Assembly (NCBI GenBank): GCA_958496175.1
Contig: OY292274.1
Coordinates: forward strand, 62,196,630 to 62,260,629
Source of the DNA: Sisyra terminalis
Lineage: Eukaryota; Arthropoda; Insecta; Neuroptera; Sisyridae
DNA length: 64,000 nucleotides
Reading direction: 5' to 3'
Of the stretch, positions 33,922 through 46,133 are shown piece after piece (positions within the stretch are counted from its first letter, which is position 1; each line of letters starts with the position of its first letter). The notes under the pieces are model-generated. The model saw only the letters and a list, made by a program, of their open reading frames with translations, did no database searches and had not been told where the DNA came from. The position numbers and the translations under genes are program-made.

Positions 33922-36148
33922 ATTGTATCACGATGCCAAGCACATATAAGGATGTGGATCAATTATTATAATAATTCTTGGATATATTCATGAATATTTC
34001 AAGATCCTACGCATGAAGACCACAAGTAAATACTACCATTATCTTACGCTAATTTTAACAATATACGTTTAAAATTTATATAGGGTAGTAGAAGAACTTG
34101 GCATAATTGCATTATCCAAACAAAGATATTATTTAGAATAAATTGACCAAAACTAGATTCAATTTCCGTTTAAAATAATCCACCATGAACACTGAAACAG
34201 CTCAAAATAGCATGGAATATGTATTTTTGTATATAAAAGGAATATATTTTCTTAAATAAATTTGCCGTTTTTATCTAAAGAGAGAGCTTTACAAAATCTA
34301 ACTGTTAGATATATATTAATTAAATTCTATTATTTATTGTGTCAATTCCATAAAGCACATATTAGCTTTAAATGGAATTCATTCGGAAGTTTTTCAGAAT
34401 TTTTTATTTCAACTTTTAAAGCTTTTCATTGAAACTTTGAAAAAAAATATTTAGTTTTATTCTTTGCCCTCTTTTTGATTTGAAATCTTGACAGCAGAGC
34501 TTTTACAAATGTGTTTTGCCTTTGTTATATACAGAAATTGCAAAAAAAATGTATTTAAGTAAAAAATACAATATGAGATAAATTTTCTTATCTATTATTC
34601 ATTTGATCTTTTTTAGCTTTAACTAATTGTATTATTAAATGGATAAAATAAATTTAACATTGATTAATTTTAGAAAGAAAAACTATTGCCTTGGTTTTTC
34701 GATGATTTACTATAGCAGAGACATAAGTGGATGAAAACAATACGATAGATTCTTTGAAGTGAAAAAAAATGCGGTAATCATATATGGAAATATTTGAAAA
34801 ACTTCCGGTTTTCACAATTTTGTGTTATCTATAAGCTCCAGGGAAACCTGTGAGGTAAGCTGAGGAGAATTTATGTGAAAAAATAAATACAGAAATATCA
34901 AAAAAATTTCTTTGACATATTTATGCTTTAAGCTGATCGAATTTACTAAATGTACCATACTTCTTCTTTTTCATGTTCCTCCTTCTTTCAAGGGATTAAA
35001 AATCATTTTGGCGATTGGATTGCAATTGTTCTCTTTATTTACAAAAATGCAAAAGTTTAGACTAAAAAAATGCATTATAATTATTAAAAGAAAGTATTTT
35101 AAAAATGAATTTGTATTGAAATATAAAACTTATCAACAATTAATTAAAAGTATGCACAACAAATTCGATAAGCAAACAATGCACTTGAAAAATTGTAAAA
35201 AAGCCTATCATTTATAGTTCTTCATTTCTAAGTTTGCAAAACTTTACAAACTTTACTATTACTTGTGATAAAGCAAAAATAATTGAAGCTTTACTCAAAT
35301 AAAATTAAAGCTGTACATTTCCATTACAGCATTTTAAACGAAAAAGTTCGAAAGAAAGTTTTCAAAGATGCATTGAGTTGAAATCGAAGTTGGAATATTG
35401 AAATAAATCAACAATACAAATCAATTTGTTGGGATGATTTTCGATGACGACTGCATTCTAAAAGCAGGATAACGTATTCTAAAAATGGAAATAATTTGCG
35501 TCGAATTTTATTTCTGTGTGGTGTGTCAAAGTTTAAATTAAATTTTCCCAAGTTTTAAATAAATGAAAAATTTATGCTTAAAAAGTGCCTGTTTATTTCA
35601 GAAATAATTAATTTATTTGATAATAAAATTAACTCATTGATTGCCACACTATTAAAAAAGGTTTCCAAGTTAGCCAAAGCATTTCAAATTAATATTTCCC
35701 AAAACATTAAAAGTTTACCTTTGAAGAAAACCCCAGGCCTAGTTCCGTTTTTTATTTTTGAGGCGGTACAAAATGGGCCTACATTAGATTAACATTGTAT
35801 TTGTGAATTATCGAAAACTTATAAAACAAATTCGAAAGAGTATGAAAGGAGTTAAATTTAATCTCTTGCACAAAAAGTGTGAATTGAATGTAACTCATAT
35901 GGCAGTCAACGTATCATGAACCTTGAAAATTTTATTCAAGATTATTTTGTAACGACAAATCCTTTCTTCAGTTGAGGAAAATTCAAGCATAAATTTGAGA
36001 TTACATTGTTTTTCCTTGTAGTATAGAATGGACTTCAATGTGTAGATTTCCAAGCATAGGAAGCGTAACAATGTTGTTAAATATTTATCCAAATTCATTC
36101 GTCATTTTATTATATTTAGTTAGTTTAACTAAAACCATATATTTCAAA
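33922..36148. other. Intronic AT-rich DNA, nothing recognised
   Basis: Open frames at 34912-35217 and 35574-35792 have no recognisable motif and a composition like the background. Confidence 0.45.
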
Positions 36149-37777
36149 CTAGCTGAACCCGGCAGACGTTGTCTTGCCAGCCTATAGTTGTAAATAAATA
36201 AATTGAATTTAGCAAAAAAAGAGCTTATGAATTATTAGAATCACCTCCCGTATCAACCCGCAGTATCCCTCACTGTACCAATTATAACTTATTTTCAACA
36301 TATAAGATTATCAATTACGTTAAGAGAAAATTTGCTCTACCTTTAAAAATCACTGCACAAGTATAGCAATTCAGTATTGATAGTTAGCGGCTATTGTATT
36401 GGCCGTTGAAAAAACCATTTTCTTGCGATCGCAGGTATGTTTTCGACGCAAGAAAAATATAAAAACAATCTTTAAAGGGGATTGTATATCGTGACAAAAT
36501 TTCAGCTAAATCAATGATAATTTTTTTGAGCTTTTGAAATCAACATAAACCAACATCACAATTTTATATATGTAGATAAAAGATAAATTATTCACTGTTT
36601 ATTTAAATCAGAGGTTGTCAAAAGTAGCCAACCCGCAGACCACAAAAGGCACCTTTGACAATATTTTCGACCCGCGATATGCATCAGGCTTTCATAAAAT
36701 GTATACCTTTTATAATGACCAAATTGGTGAAAATCGAAATATTAAAATGATTACAGTGTATCTAAATTTAATATGGAGAGTTTGAGATATAACTTCAAAG
36801 GGGGCTCCCGGAGTTATGATGCATTTTCGAAGTGGCCCGCAATATCATATGTATAGGTCACCCCTGATTTCATGTATATTGATTTTTCGATATCGTAAAA
36901 AAATTCTATCAAAACATTAAAGCTGTCTTTAAATTGGAACCATAAGTAAAATCAGAATAAAATATTGGTACAACTATTTAGATTAGACTTGTCTGTGATC
37001 TTCATTATACTTTTTTTCGGGGGAAACACTAACATGTACCTGAAAATATAATATTATCGAAATCGATTAACCTGTTCTTCAATCATACGGTAGAATTTAG
37101 GTAGACAAATATTAAAGTACAATTTTTTTGACCTTTGCTCCATAATGACCATTATTGTGAGCAAAACCGAATAAATTCCAATCAGGTGTAAAATTGAAAA
37201 GAAGAATTTTACCTGTCCTCAACTTACGATTAAATAATATGCTAATGAGAAAAATGCAGATTCAAAGGTGTAATTTAGGGAATCGGAAAAAGGTGTTAAT
37301 GTATTTATAATTCACAACAAATAATAAATGCTTCAAACCGGTTCAGATTACTTAAATGATATATTTATATTTGCCATTCTCTCATTTTGGCCTTCAAGTT
37401 TTAACTATTTTATTTCATATCACCAATTGAGCGTATACTTGAATTTTTCGTATATATATATCTGATCCCCGCGACTTCGTCTGCGTAACGTATAGGTAGA
37501 TTATACTTTCTTTTCAGATTTGTTATTTGAACTGGTATATGAACATTTTTATTTCTCTTATTTCTTTTACGAAAAACATAATCATAATTAAAAACACTAC
37601 TTTGTCGACTTTAAAAAGACACATTTAATAAACTGAACATTTAATATAGCCTATGTTCAACGGAGATAGTATGGCTTCCCAACAGTGAAAGAATTTTTCA
37701 AATCGGTCAAGTAGTTTCGGAGTCTATTCAATGCAAATAAACAATCAAATCATTCCTCTTTATAATATCAGAGTAGA
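36149..37777 (-). mobile_element. Non-autonomous Helitron, 1.63 kb, copy A
   Basis: On the minus strand it starts TCTACTCTGATATTATAAAG (5' at 37777, preceded by A) and ends GGGTTCAGCTAG (36149, followed by T), the Helitron end and A/T target rules. At about 37455 it contains an internal, mutated 3' end of the shorter Helitron type (CGCGGGGATCAG), so it looks like a chimera of two units. A hAT-type MITE lies at 36609-36866. The inverted partner with the same inner structure is at 51035-52662. No Rep/helicase coding. Confidence 0.8.
36609..36866. mobile_element. hAT-type MITE inside Helitron copy A
   Basis: The ends CAGAGGTTGTCAAAAGTAGC and (reversed) CAGGGGTGACC, with GC-rich subterminal CAACCCGCAGACCAC and GTGGCCCGC, resemble hAT miniature elements. 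It is present at the same place in Helitron copy B, so it was captured before the Helitron amplified. Confidence 0.65.
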
Positions 37778-39063
37778 TTATAAAAACAACAAAATGTGGA
37801 ATTATCAGTTTCTTTATTTATATAGTCCACAAAAGAGAAACATTAAGAAAAATGCAAAAAATTGATAAAAAAATGAGCCTATACAAATGAAGAAAAAAAT
37901 CCGGCTATAGAAAATCTCAACTTTAAAATTTTGAAGAGAATTACAATAGAATTACAAAATTTTCTTTCTAATTGGCACTCGAATTTGTAAGAAATGTGGA
38001 TTTAATTGCTAAATAAAGCATTGATTAATATTTTACTTATTATTTCCAAGTCGCAATTATTAAATTAATGAATAAATATTTATGTCCTTTGACTCAATTT
38101 CTTTATTGATTTCATTCCAACGACGCGCTTCAACAGTCTTTGACTGTCATCATCAGGTAATGTTTATTGGCCAAATAAAAAAAGAAAGGGCACTAAATAC
38201 ATTACTTTAAGTTGACATGAAAAATGTACCAAAACTTTCATTGTATAGAAACACAGAGATTTCAATGAAAGTAATGTGACCATTGATTTATAGTAAAATA
38301 AGCAATTAATCAGAAAAATCGTAACAAACCAAATCTTTGATATTAAATAAAAACTTTTTTGCCACTTTTATGTTATCCTCGTAATGTCTGTTTATTTTTT
38401 CTTGTGAAAACTTTGAAAAGTTCAGAAAGTATTGTGAAATATTTAAGGTTTCAAAAAAAGAGCTATTTTTTTAAACAAAGTAGATAATCTTTTTAAATTA
38501 TTCTTACGGTCATGAATTCCAAAAAATAACAAACTCTGTTTGTTTTATTTTATATAAGCAACCCGGCGCCTACACAGGTAACTTCAACTCCTACTGTTAC
38601 GTCGAGAATCCGCCAACATAGAGTTTTTCCATTGTTCTGGAAAAGTGAGAAAATTAAGAAAAATCCGATTTATTATACTTTCATAAAGTTGGGGAATTAG
38701 TAGCTCATAAATTTAAATAACAACTTACTAAATGTGTTTAATGTTAAATCATTAAATTTTTTAAAATAAGCTTTCTTTATTTCTACATGAAAATAATTGA
38801 TGTATTCAATTTGTGGATAACATACTAAAAAACTTGGTTCATTTTTTGAGCAAAATCCGTCATCGAGGCATTTTTGTAGATGTATCAGCAAGTACGTGGT
38901 CCCATAGACGCACAATGTCTCCGTCATATTTTTCACTTGCTATTCAGTGTGGCCAGGGGAATTACCATGTAGTAAAGTCACTTTATATTGCCTATTTTGA
39001 TAATTTGGCCATTTTTCGCGCTAAAACTTTTTTCAAATTTATTATCACAAGCTTTTGCGTTTG
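37778..39063. other. Intronic AT-rich DNA, one hammerhead-like motif
   Basis: No gene was recognised. About 38095-38170 is a Penelope-like fragment with a hammerhead-like core; its borders could not be set. Confidence 0.4.
38122..38156 (-). ncRNA. Hammerhead-ribozyme-like core
   Basis: Minus strand: CTGATGA (38156-38150), stem II ACAGTC/GACTGT with loop AAA, then GAAG (38131-38128; canonical GAAA), CGC, GTC (38124-38122). A minimal stem III fits. Stem I has two core-proximal pairs only. The GAAG change should impair cleavage. Confidence 0.4.
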
Positions 39064-39071
39064 ACCACCTT

Positions 39072-39288
39072 CAGTGGCGGACTAAGGCTAAAAAGGACCC
39101 TAAGCGACATTGCAATTTTGGGCCTTCACACTTGTCGACTTTATCAATCAACGTTTTAGCAATAATTATGAATATCACGATTTTCTATTAAATAAAAATT
39201 AAATAATTAAAACCTTATTTTCGAACCTCAAAAATTACAGGTTCTAGGTATGAACCGGTATGACCCCCCTGGCCTTAGTCTGCTGCTG
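39072..39288. mobile_element. hAT-type MITE, 217 bp
   Basis: The termini CAGTGGCGGACTAAGGC and (reversed) CAGCAGCAGACTAAGGC are flanked by ACCACCTT and ACTACCGT (6 of 8 identical), a diverged 8-bp duplication. No coding sequence. Confidence 0.75.
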
Positions 39289-39600
39289 ACTACCGTTTTT
39301 ATTCAATAACTCATACAATTCAATGTCCTTAAAGTTTTTCCATGGTTTTCCTCGTCTTACGATTTTATCAACGAAATCGCAATTTTCAATTTATGAAAAC
39401 CCATTAAAACCTTGATATTTCTTAGGAACTTCCTGAAAGTAAGCTTCGACAAGCATTCGATTCGATTCTGTAGCTATTTTTGTTGAAATGGTAAAAATTA
39501 GTCCTTTGCGAATTAAAAAAAAAATGCTCAGGAACTTGATTAAGCCAATCCTCTCTAAACCACAACTTCTGGGCAAATTTCGGTTTCATTTTATCAGTCA
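39289..39600. other. Short intronic spacer, nothing recognised
   Basis: No gene or repeat was identified between the MITE and the Helitron end. Confidence 0.4.
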
Positions 39601-41417
39601 CTAGCTGATCCCCGCGATTTCGTCTGCGTAACGTAGGTGTAGATTATATTTTCTTTTCAAATCTGCTATTTGTAGTGGTATATAAAATTTTTTTATTTTT
39701 CTTATTTCTTTTACGAAAAGCAGATCAAAATACCGTAGAAAAGTTAGTATGGAAGATTTTATATATTTATTGATGATAATGCCAAAAAATTGACAAAAAA
39801 AATGACAAAAAATTGCTCCCTTAATGCTTTTCAGGAGAATATATAATTGCTCCAGGTCACAATCATTGGTTCAAAAAATTAGATTTTTAAAATTTTGATT
39901 GTTGAAAAACAAACAAAAATTAACAACCGCCTCTTTGATATTTGGTTTAAGTATCTGTAACATAAACTTCATACTAATTAAGTGAAATGACGTTATTTAA
40001 AATGTTGTTACTAAAATGATATAACAAAAACAGAAACCTATTATTGATTAATTATTTATTTATTAGTTACACTTATTAAATTCAAAATTTTGATTGTTGA
40101 TTAGCTCTACATTTTCTCATATAAACTTAGTCACCCCGATTGTCTCTGTTAGAGTAGGAATTTTCAAAAAAAAATCTTATCACATGCCAACTTCTTATAA
40201 GGAATACACAAGATATTAACATTTCAGCTGGCAGAGGAGATATATAGTTACACGATTTTATGTATGCACGGTTTTAAAAACGTATTTACTTTAAACTTTA
40301 TTAATATAATTATTTTTCTTACTACTACTGTTACTTTTTTCGTTAATATTTCCTTATTGAGCAACGCTAAGGATTTACTTTTTACAATTTTGTAAAAAAA
40401 ATAAATAAAAAAAGCTTACTTTAAAGCTTACTTAAGATTCGAACCCACGTCTCTTTTATTGTGAGCATAAGAATGTCAGATACGTAAATGAATGTGCTAT
40501 GAACATATAATTACAATTGTTGTTTGTTATGTATAAAAACATTTATATTTCAAAAAGGCAATTTTTTGTACTTTAAATTAAATTACTGTGCTTTTTATTA
40601 GTTCAATTAAAAAGATTAATACAGATCATTTTTTAACTTTTAAATACCTTTTCAATGATATAAGTATAACTCGCCTGTCTAAAGTAAAATTGTTTTTTTC
40701 ATCCCTCAGTTTTTACGTAAGGGATACATTTCCTTATTATTTCTAAGGAATGATAAGTAGTCTAACGTGTGTGGGTAATTGTGTTGTATCTTAATATCAA
40801 GTTTCATTAAATTCAGTTGTTTTGTTCTTTACTATAGTGCCGTCTAACCGAGCGGTGACCATGCGACATTTTTCAAATAACTTAATTTTTTAAACTTATG
40901 ATATCTTTCGAATGGAATATTCAAATTGAATAACTCAAAAAGTTATATAATGGTATTGAAGCAAACTTAAATATGAAGTCATTTATTTTGATGAGGATTA
41001 ATCCCAAAGTATAAATAATTGAGCTTTTATAGCGGTGGCAATTATATATATTTTTTAAAATGAAAAAACACTTATTGTGACATAACTATAATAGTTAGGC
41101 ATATGCTGTCGGTTTATTTTTTGTAGATAATGATATGTTCTGCAAAATCGTAGTACATTATTTTGTTCTATAACCAATAGTTTTCGCAGCGCACGCGATA
41201 AAAAAATGTTTTTTGGTAATTTTTTCAGATCTTGGGTTACATTATTGGAGTTTTAGTATGGATCCCAAACTTTTTTGATAATTTAATATAGCCTATGTTC
41301 ACCGGAAATAGTGTAGCTTCCCAACAGTGAAAGAATTTTTCAAATCGGTCAAGTATTTCGGAGACTATTCAAAGCAAACAAACAATCAAATCTTTCCTCT
41401 TTATAATAATAGATAGA
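39601..41417 (-). mobile_element. Non-autonomous Helitron, 1.8 kb
   Basis: The minus-strand 5' end TCTATCTATTATTATAAAGA (41417, preceded by A) and 3' end CGCGGGGATCAGCTAG (39601, followed by T) fit Helitron rules. The inside is homologous to 2530-3420 and 4140-4263 and includes the tRNA-like B-box module at 40435-40510. It lies about 0.5 kb from a RepHel helicase remnant (41930-42446), which could come from an autonomous relative. Confidence 0.78.
40435..40510 (-). other. Third tRNA-like module copy
   Basis: The minus strand reads ATGTTCATAGCACATTC ... GACGTGGGTTCGAATCT; the B box is at 40445-40435. It is at the same internal position as in the 2374-4263 Helitron. Confidence 0.4.
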
Positions 41418-41929
41418 TAACAGTATATCTGTAAATAATTATATTACTATTATTGCTAAATATTAAGGTTCAAATTATGATATATATTCACCGCATTAAT
41501 TATGGATTCGTGTCAATATTAGGTGAGACTTACTATATATAGATCTTACCGCTCTTTCTTTCTTTACATTAGAAAAAAGCTTTTAAGATAGTGAAGGTGA
41601 TGTATAAGTTCATACCAAATTAGTATTAATATTAAATAATAATTAAATACCATGTTCATTTGGTAGAGTAATCATCCTTCCATACATTAGAATTCCATGT
41701 TTGCGTATCTTCATATTCATCAATTTTTTTAGGCGATGTTTCACTATGGTGGTTGATTTATTCTTCCGATTCATAGTAATTATTTTTTCCATGGCAATCA
41801 ATAAATTTATTAATAATCTTGGTTATTTCAGTCGTCACAGAATTAGATACAAAATAATATTTCGTGCAGAATTGAATGGTATCGCCTACATTTTCTTCTT
41901 CAATTGTATCATATTAATATTTGAAGAAA

Positions 41930-42446
41930 ATAAGATATACAAACAAAATAAAATATTTCTTTGTGTACAACGTTGATAACTTTGGCCAGATTACGTGTAA
42001 AAACGAACATATTATGTTTAGATATTACCCGTGTCAAGCTAACAAGCCACATGAAAAGCATGAGTGGCGAAGTCAATTCCAGCAACTTTCAAAGTTTGAC
42101 ATTGTGCTTTATTAATAGTCATTCCAAACGTTAATTTAATTAGAAATTGGAGTCGTTCAAATTGAAAATGGAATTCTCAGGGTATATCATCGGTGTTGTT
42201 GGTAATACAACAGTTTCACCAGTTCTGCAACGATTTAATATATATCATTTTTAAATTTACTATTTTAAAGCTTGTGTCGTTCCACAGCTTTGGTGGGCTT
42301 ATATTTTTAAGTTTGACTATAGATGAACTTACTTTTAATATTAATTTTTGCGATGGTATTCCGGGAATCATCAAAGTATTCAAAAACGTTTGGATAATGT
42401 ACTGCCTCCTCCAAATTCACCACTTTGTCGAAATAATAGATTTATA
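41930..42446 (-). pseudogene. Helitron RepHel: C-terminal Pif1-like helicase remnant
   Basis: Minus-strand frames, joined across frameshifts, read LKNISPPKLWNDTSFKIVNL, then FHFQFERLQFLIKLTFGMTI, then NKAQCQTLKVAGIDFATHAF and VVHKEIFYF. These match the C-terminal motifs of Helitron Pif1-like helicases: LRNLNPPKLCNGTRL, PFQFKRLQFPVRLAFAMTIN, KSQGQSLKVCGIDL and VVYKEIL. Several stops and shifts show it is dead. The upstream part of the helicase is cut off by foldback 3, beyond which a duplicate of its first 130 bp is found. Confidence 0.75.
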
Positions 42447-42448
42447 AT

Positions 42449-43421
42449 TAGACTGGGCCAAAATAATCGATTATTTTTTTTTTTGAAAAGTATATCGAAA
42501 ATATTGTTCAAGGTGGCAAAAAAAATTTCGGGAAGGTTTAAGCCCTTAATATTAATATTAAGAGGTCTATAATCTTTAATTTCGATTTTTTATTTGTACT
42601 TTCATTTTTGCGTCAATGATGTCAAACTATCAAGGTAAAAAAATTCATCGGTTCATATATTTATAGAAAATTAAATTCCCTACAAAAAACATGTATATGA
42701 AAATATTTGCCAGACATGCCGTTTCCAAATGATCAAGCTTTAAACATAGATATAATTTTTAGATTTATCTTTTTTATTTTGGAATTTTGTAACTAACGAA
42801 AAAATTAATATGTAGAAATGAACAATACAAATTTTTGAAGGGAATTTAATGCTCTACAAAAAAGGTCTCTTAACGTTTTTACATAAAATCACTTTTTCAA
42901 AAGTTATTTACCATTAAAGTTAAAGGAAAAATTAAATTATTGTTTTTTTTTTTCGTTGTTGAACCAATTTTGAAAGAGTGATTTTATGTAAAAACGTTAA
43001 GAGACCTTTTTTGTAGAGCATAAACTCCCTTCAAGAATCTATATTGTTCATTTCTATATATTTATTTGTTCGTTGGCTGCAAAATTCCAAAATAAAGAAG
43101 ATAATTCTAAAAATTATATCAAAAATTAAAGCTTGATTATTCGGAAATGGCGTATATGGCAAAAATTTTCAAAGCTACGTTTTTTGTAGGGAATTTAATT
43201 TTCTATAAATATATGTGCAGATAAATTTTTTTTCCTTGAGAGTTTGACATCATTGACGCAAAAATGAAAGCACAAATAAAAAATCGAAATTAAAGATGAT
43301 AGACTTCTTAATATTAATATTAAGGGCTCAAACCTTCCCGGATTTTTTTTTTGCCATTTTGAACAATATTTTCGATATACTTTTCAAAAAAAAAAATAGT
43401 CGATATTTTTGGTCCAGTCTA
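42449..43421. mobile_element. Foldback element 3
   Basis: A 973-bp near-palindrome with ends TAGACTGGGCCAAAA and (reversed) TAGACTGGACCAAAA. Flanking octamers TTTATAAT and TTAATTAT agree at 6 of 8 positions. Both arms carry CTTAATATTAATATTAAG next to GCCCTTAAT, and GCTCTACAAAAAAGGTCTCT. No coding sequence. Confidence 0.88.
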
Positions 43422-43424
43422 TTA

Positions 43425-43556
43425 ATTATAGATGAACTTACTTTTAATATTAATTTTTGCGATGGAATTCCGGGACTCATCAAAGAATTCAAAAGCATTT
43501 GGATAATGTACTGCCTCCTCCAAATCCATGACTGTGTCAAATGAATAATAGATTTA
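43425..43556 (-). pseudogene. Duplicate of Helitron helicase segment beyond foldback 3
   Basis: About 130 bp repeat 42317-42446 at roughly 90 percent identity, in the same orientation. The minus strand reads EEAVHYPNAFEFF in one frame and LNSLMSPGIPSQKLILKVSS in another, matching the Helitron helicase phrase VNYPTEFLNSL..SG.PPHKL.LKVG. Foldback 3 sits exactly between the two copies. Confidence 0.7.
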
Positions 43557-44475
43557 TGATGATATTTCCAATTTTAAAAAGGATTTAATGATTCATTGTA
43601 TTCATTTTCTAATAAAAAAAATATAGTGTTATGACGTTATGTTACTAATATTGCAATATACCTTTTCAATGAATTCCTTTATGTTTTGCATCGAAGCACA
43701 TAGGTAGATAAACACTATTGACCCATTGATTATAACTTTTGATTTTTTCTGAAGTCCAATAAAATTTAAATCTTATTCCTATCGACGACAATGCCTTTTT
43801 TCGAAATTCACTGTTAGTTTTGCATTTCAATAATTATTGTCAGTTTTCAAATTTTCTTTGTTAAAGTTTTATACGTTCATTATTAGCCGTTACTGATTTA
43901 AATCTTTTTTTCGAAAGCCTGCGTATTATATAAATAAGTATAGCTGGACTAAAGAATTTTATTCGTGCAATATTGCATACTCAAAACAGAGTTGTAAGAA
44001 GTTAACAATTGAGTATAATTGTTTGAAAAAGAAACAGTTTTAGTCAAAATAAATAAACGAAAACGATTATTTATCTTATTATCGATATATTATATCGATA
44101 TTTATTAATAAATATATTAATAAACGATTATTTTCTAAAGGCTTACGCGATGCATAACGGTAAAAATCCTTGTTAGGCTAATTTTGGTTGGTATCTTAAA
44201 TAATCATATTTCAATCAATTTACACAAAATCTTAATCATTCATACATTTCCGTCTATTAATAAAAGCCGTATGGAAATCTGATCAGTACTTTTTGAATGT
44301 ATTCGGATTCTGCTGACAAACGGGGCGGAGGAAATTTGCTCTAAAATATTCAGTCCAACAAATTACCATTAATTTTTGAAATTTGTAAAAAGTAACGAAA
44401 TATTAAAGCGTTTTTTCGTCGTTCAAGAGTTTTGGAGAAAAAAATTGTTTTTAAATTTAAATGGCACCAACTTTA
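43557..44475. other. Intronic AT-rich DNA, nothing recognised
   Basis: No gene or repeat was identified. Confidence 0.45.
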
Positions 44476-44483
44476 GTGTATAC

Positions 44484-44879
44484 CAGGGATGTCAAACTCG
44501 CGACCCGCGGGCCGCATGCGGCCCAGTCAATATATCCGATGCAAAGTAAAAATAAAATGGAAATATGAATTACAAACGAATCCAATGTATAAAATTATAA
44601 TTTACTTTTTTTATAAACTATACTAAAATGTTTTAATAATGCTCACGTTGGGTTAATTTTGAAACTAGTCTCGGACAATAAAATTTCTGGCGAAATAGAT
44701 AGATAGCAGAGAAGAGATGTATCAGGACATCAATAATAATTTGACTTTATATAATGTTTATTACAATGTATTATTCAATATACAATTTTTGTTTCTAAGA
44801 AAATTGTTTTTTTTGCGGTCCATCTAAAGTTAAGCATTGTTTATTTGGCCCAAGTAAGCTTTTGAGTTCGATACCCTTG
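44484..44879. mobile_element. hAT-type non-autonomous element, 396 bp
   Basis: The ends CAGGGATGTCAAACTCGCGA and (reversed) CAAGGGTATCGAACTC, with the GC-rich block CGCGGGCCGCATGCGGCCC inside the left end, are typical of a widespread hAT miniature family. Flanking octamers GTGTATAC and ATGTACAC agree at 6 of 8 positions. Confidence 0.82.
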
Positions 44880-45357
44880 ATGTACACCCTATCCAATCCT
44901 TGAACTGAGAGTTTGAATTTCTTTTCGTCGATTAAAAAATAAAATAAGTATCGATTTTCCCGAAAAAATCTCTATGGGGAACGGCATATTAGGTCTTCGC
45001 ACAAGGGCGGCCGACACTTTAGGGTTGGCCTTTACTATCAGAACTATTCGGCTACTGAAATACCATCTTTTGATAATTGTCTAAGTAACATAGGTAAAAT
45101 TAAGCTTTTATAGCTATTAATTTAATATTTATTATTTTCAGCTTTTATAAGCATTTAAGCTTTTATGTATCATTTTAATTTGTTAAAGCTTAGGGTTGCC
45201 TGCCAAGAAATTGAAACCGTACTAAGCTTTTGGCAATGGAGGATGAAATTTCCAATAGTTATTGTTCCGAAGAAACTTTAAAAAAAACTTTTCATTATAC
45301 TTCACGAAACCAAGCTTTTTTTTACACCTTTGCTACCTATATTACCTGCCAAAGTAA
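44880..45357. other. Intronic spacer, nothing recognised
   Basis: CTTTTCGTCGATTAAAA and a CCGATTTTCCC-like stretch at about 44918-44970 resemble 25722-25780, suggesting an old shared repeat. No gene. Confidence 0.35.
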
Positions 45358-45365
45358 CCACCATC

Positions 45366-45577
45366 TAGGGTTACCAACTCTCCAGTTTTAGTCCGGAGAC
45401 TCCTGAAAAAATTAAGCTTTCTCCAGACTCGAGTTTATACAAAAAAAAAAAAGATTTTTTGTTCTTATTTTGAACACTTTTTCTTGTAAATATATTTTTT
45501 TCTTTTTATTAAATGCATCTCTCCGGATTAAGGCATAAGATCTCCAGACTTTCTGAAATTTAGAATTGGTAACTCTA
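45366..45577. mobile_element. hAT-type MITE, 212 bp
   Basis: The termini TAGGGTTACCAACTCTCC and (reversed) TAGAGTTACCAATTCT are flanked by a perfect 8-bp duplication CCACCATC (45358-45365, 45578-45585). CTCCAG/CTCCGGA motifs repeat near both ends. No coding sequence. Confidence 0.85.
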
Positions 45578-45585
45578 CCACCATC

Positions 45586-46133
45586 CAAACTCCAAAGCCG
45601 CTGATCATTCTTACTTGTGTTGGGCGCATGCGCATAGAAATTTAGAGCTTTTATAATGTAACGAAAGTTTGGCCATCGCGTTCTATAATGTTCTATAAGA
45701 AAACAATCCGTACATTGATGAAAATTGTTTGAAAATTCGATCTACATAATTTGATTATATTGGACGCGCTTAAAGACTTCACATTGTTATATGTTTTAGA
45801 TTTAACCTAAATTATTTTAAAATTTTATTTTATTCTACCAAATTTCGGTTCATTTGGATTGTGTATAGATATGTTTGTTTTAGATAATTGTTTATTAATA
45901 AATGAATAAATTAAAACCCAGTTAACTGAAAATAACAGTAATTAAATTACAAATTAAATAAACCTTCCCTGTTTACATCTCTTTTGCTTGCGACAAATGG
46001 AATTTGAATTTGACATTATATCAAGTCAATTATCATCATTTGTCAATACTTCAAACTTGAATCAAGTAATTGTTACAATTTGTTTATATTATAAAGAAAA
46101 TAATAAACCAATCAGAAATAATATATACTTATA
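45586..46133. other. Intronic AT-rich DNA, nothing recognised
   Basis: No gene or repeat was identified. Confidence 0.4.

Noticed and set aside
34912..35217. 101-codon plus-strand frame rich in Lys, Leu and Phe
   Set aside because: Composition equals AT-rich background, no splice context or domain; chance length is plausible at this base composition.
41701..42572. Plus-strand frames of 91, 64, 84 and 74 codons
   Set aside because: They are antisense to the Helitron helicase remnant or run into foldback 3; none shows protein motifs.
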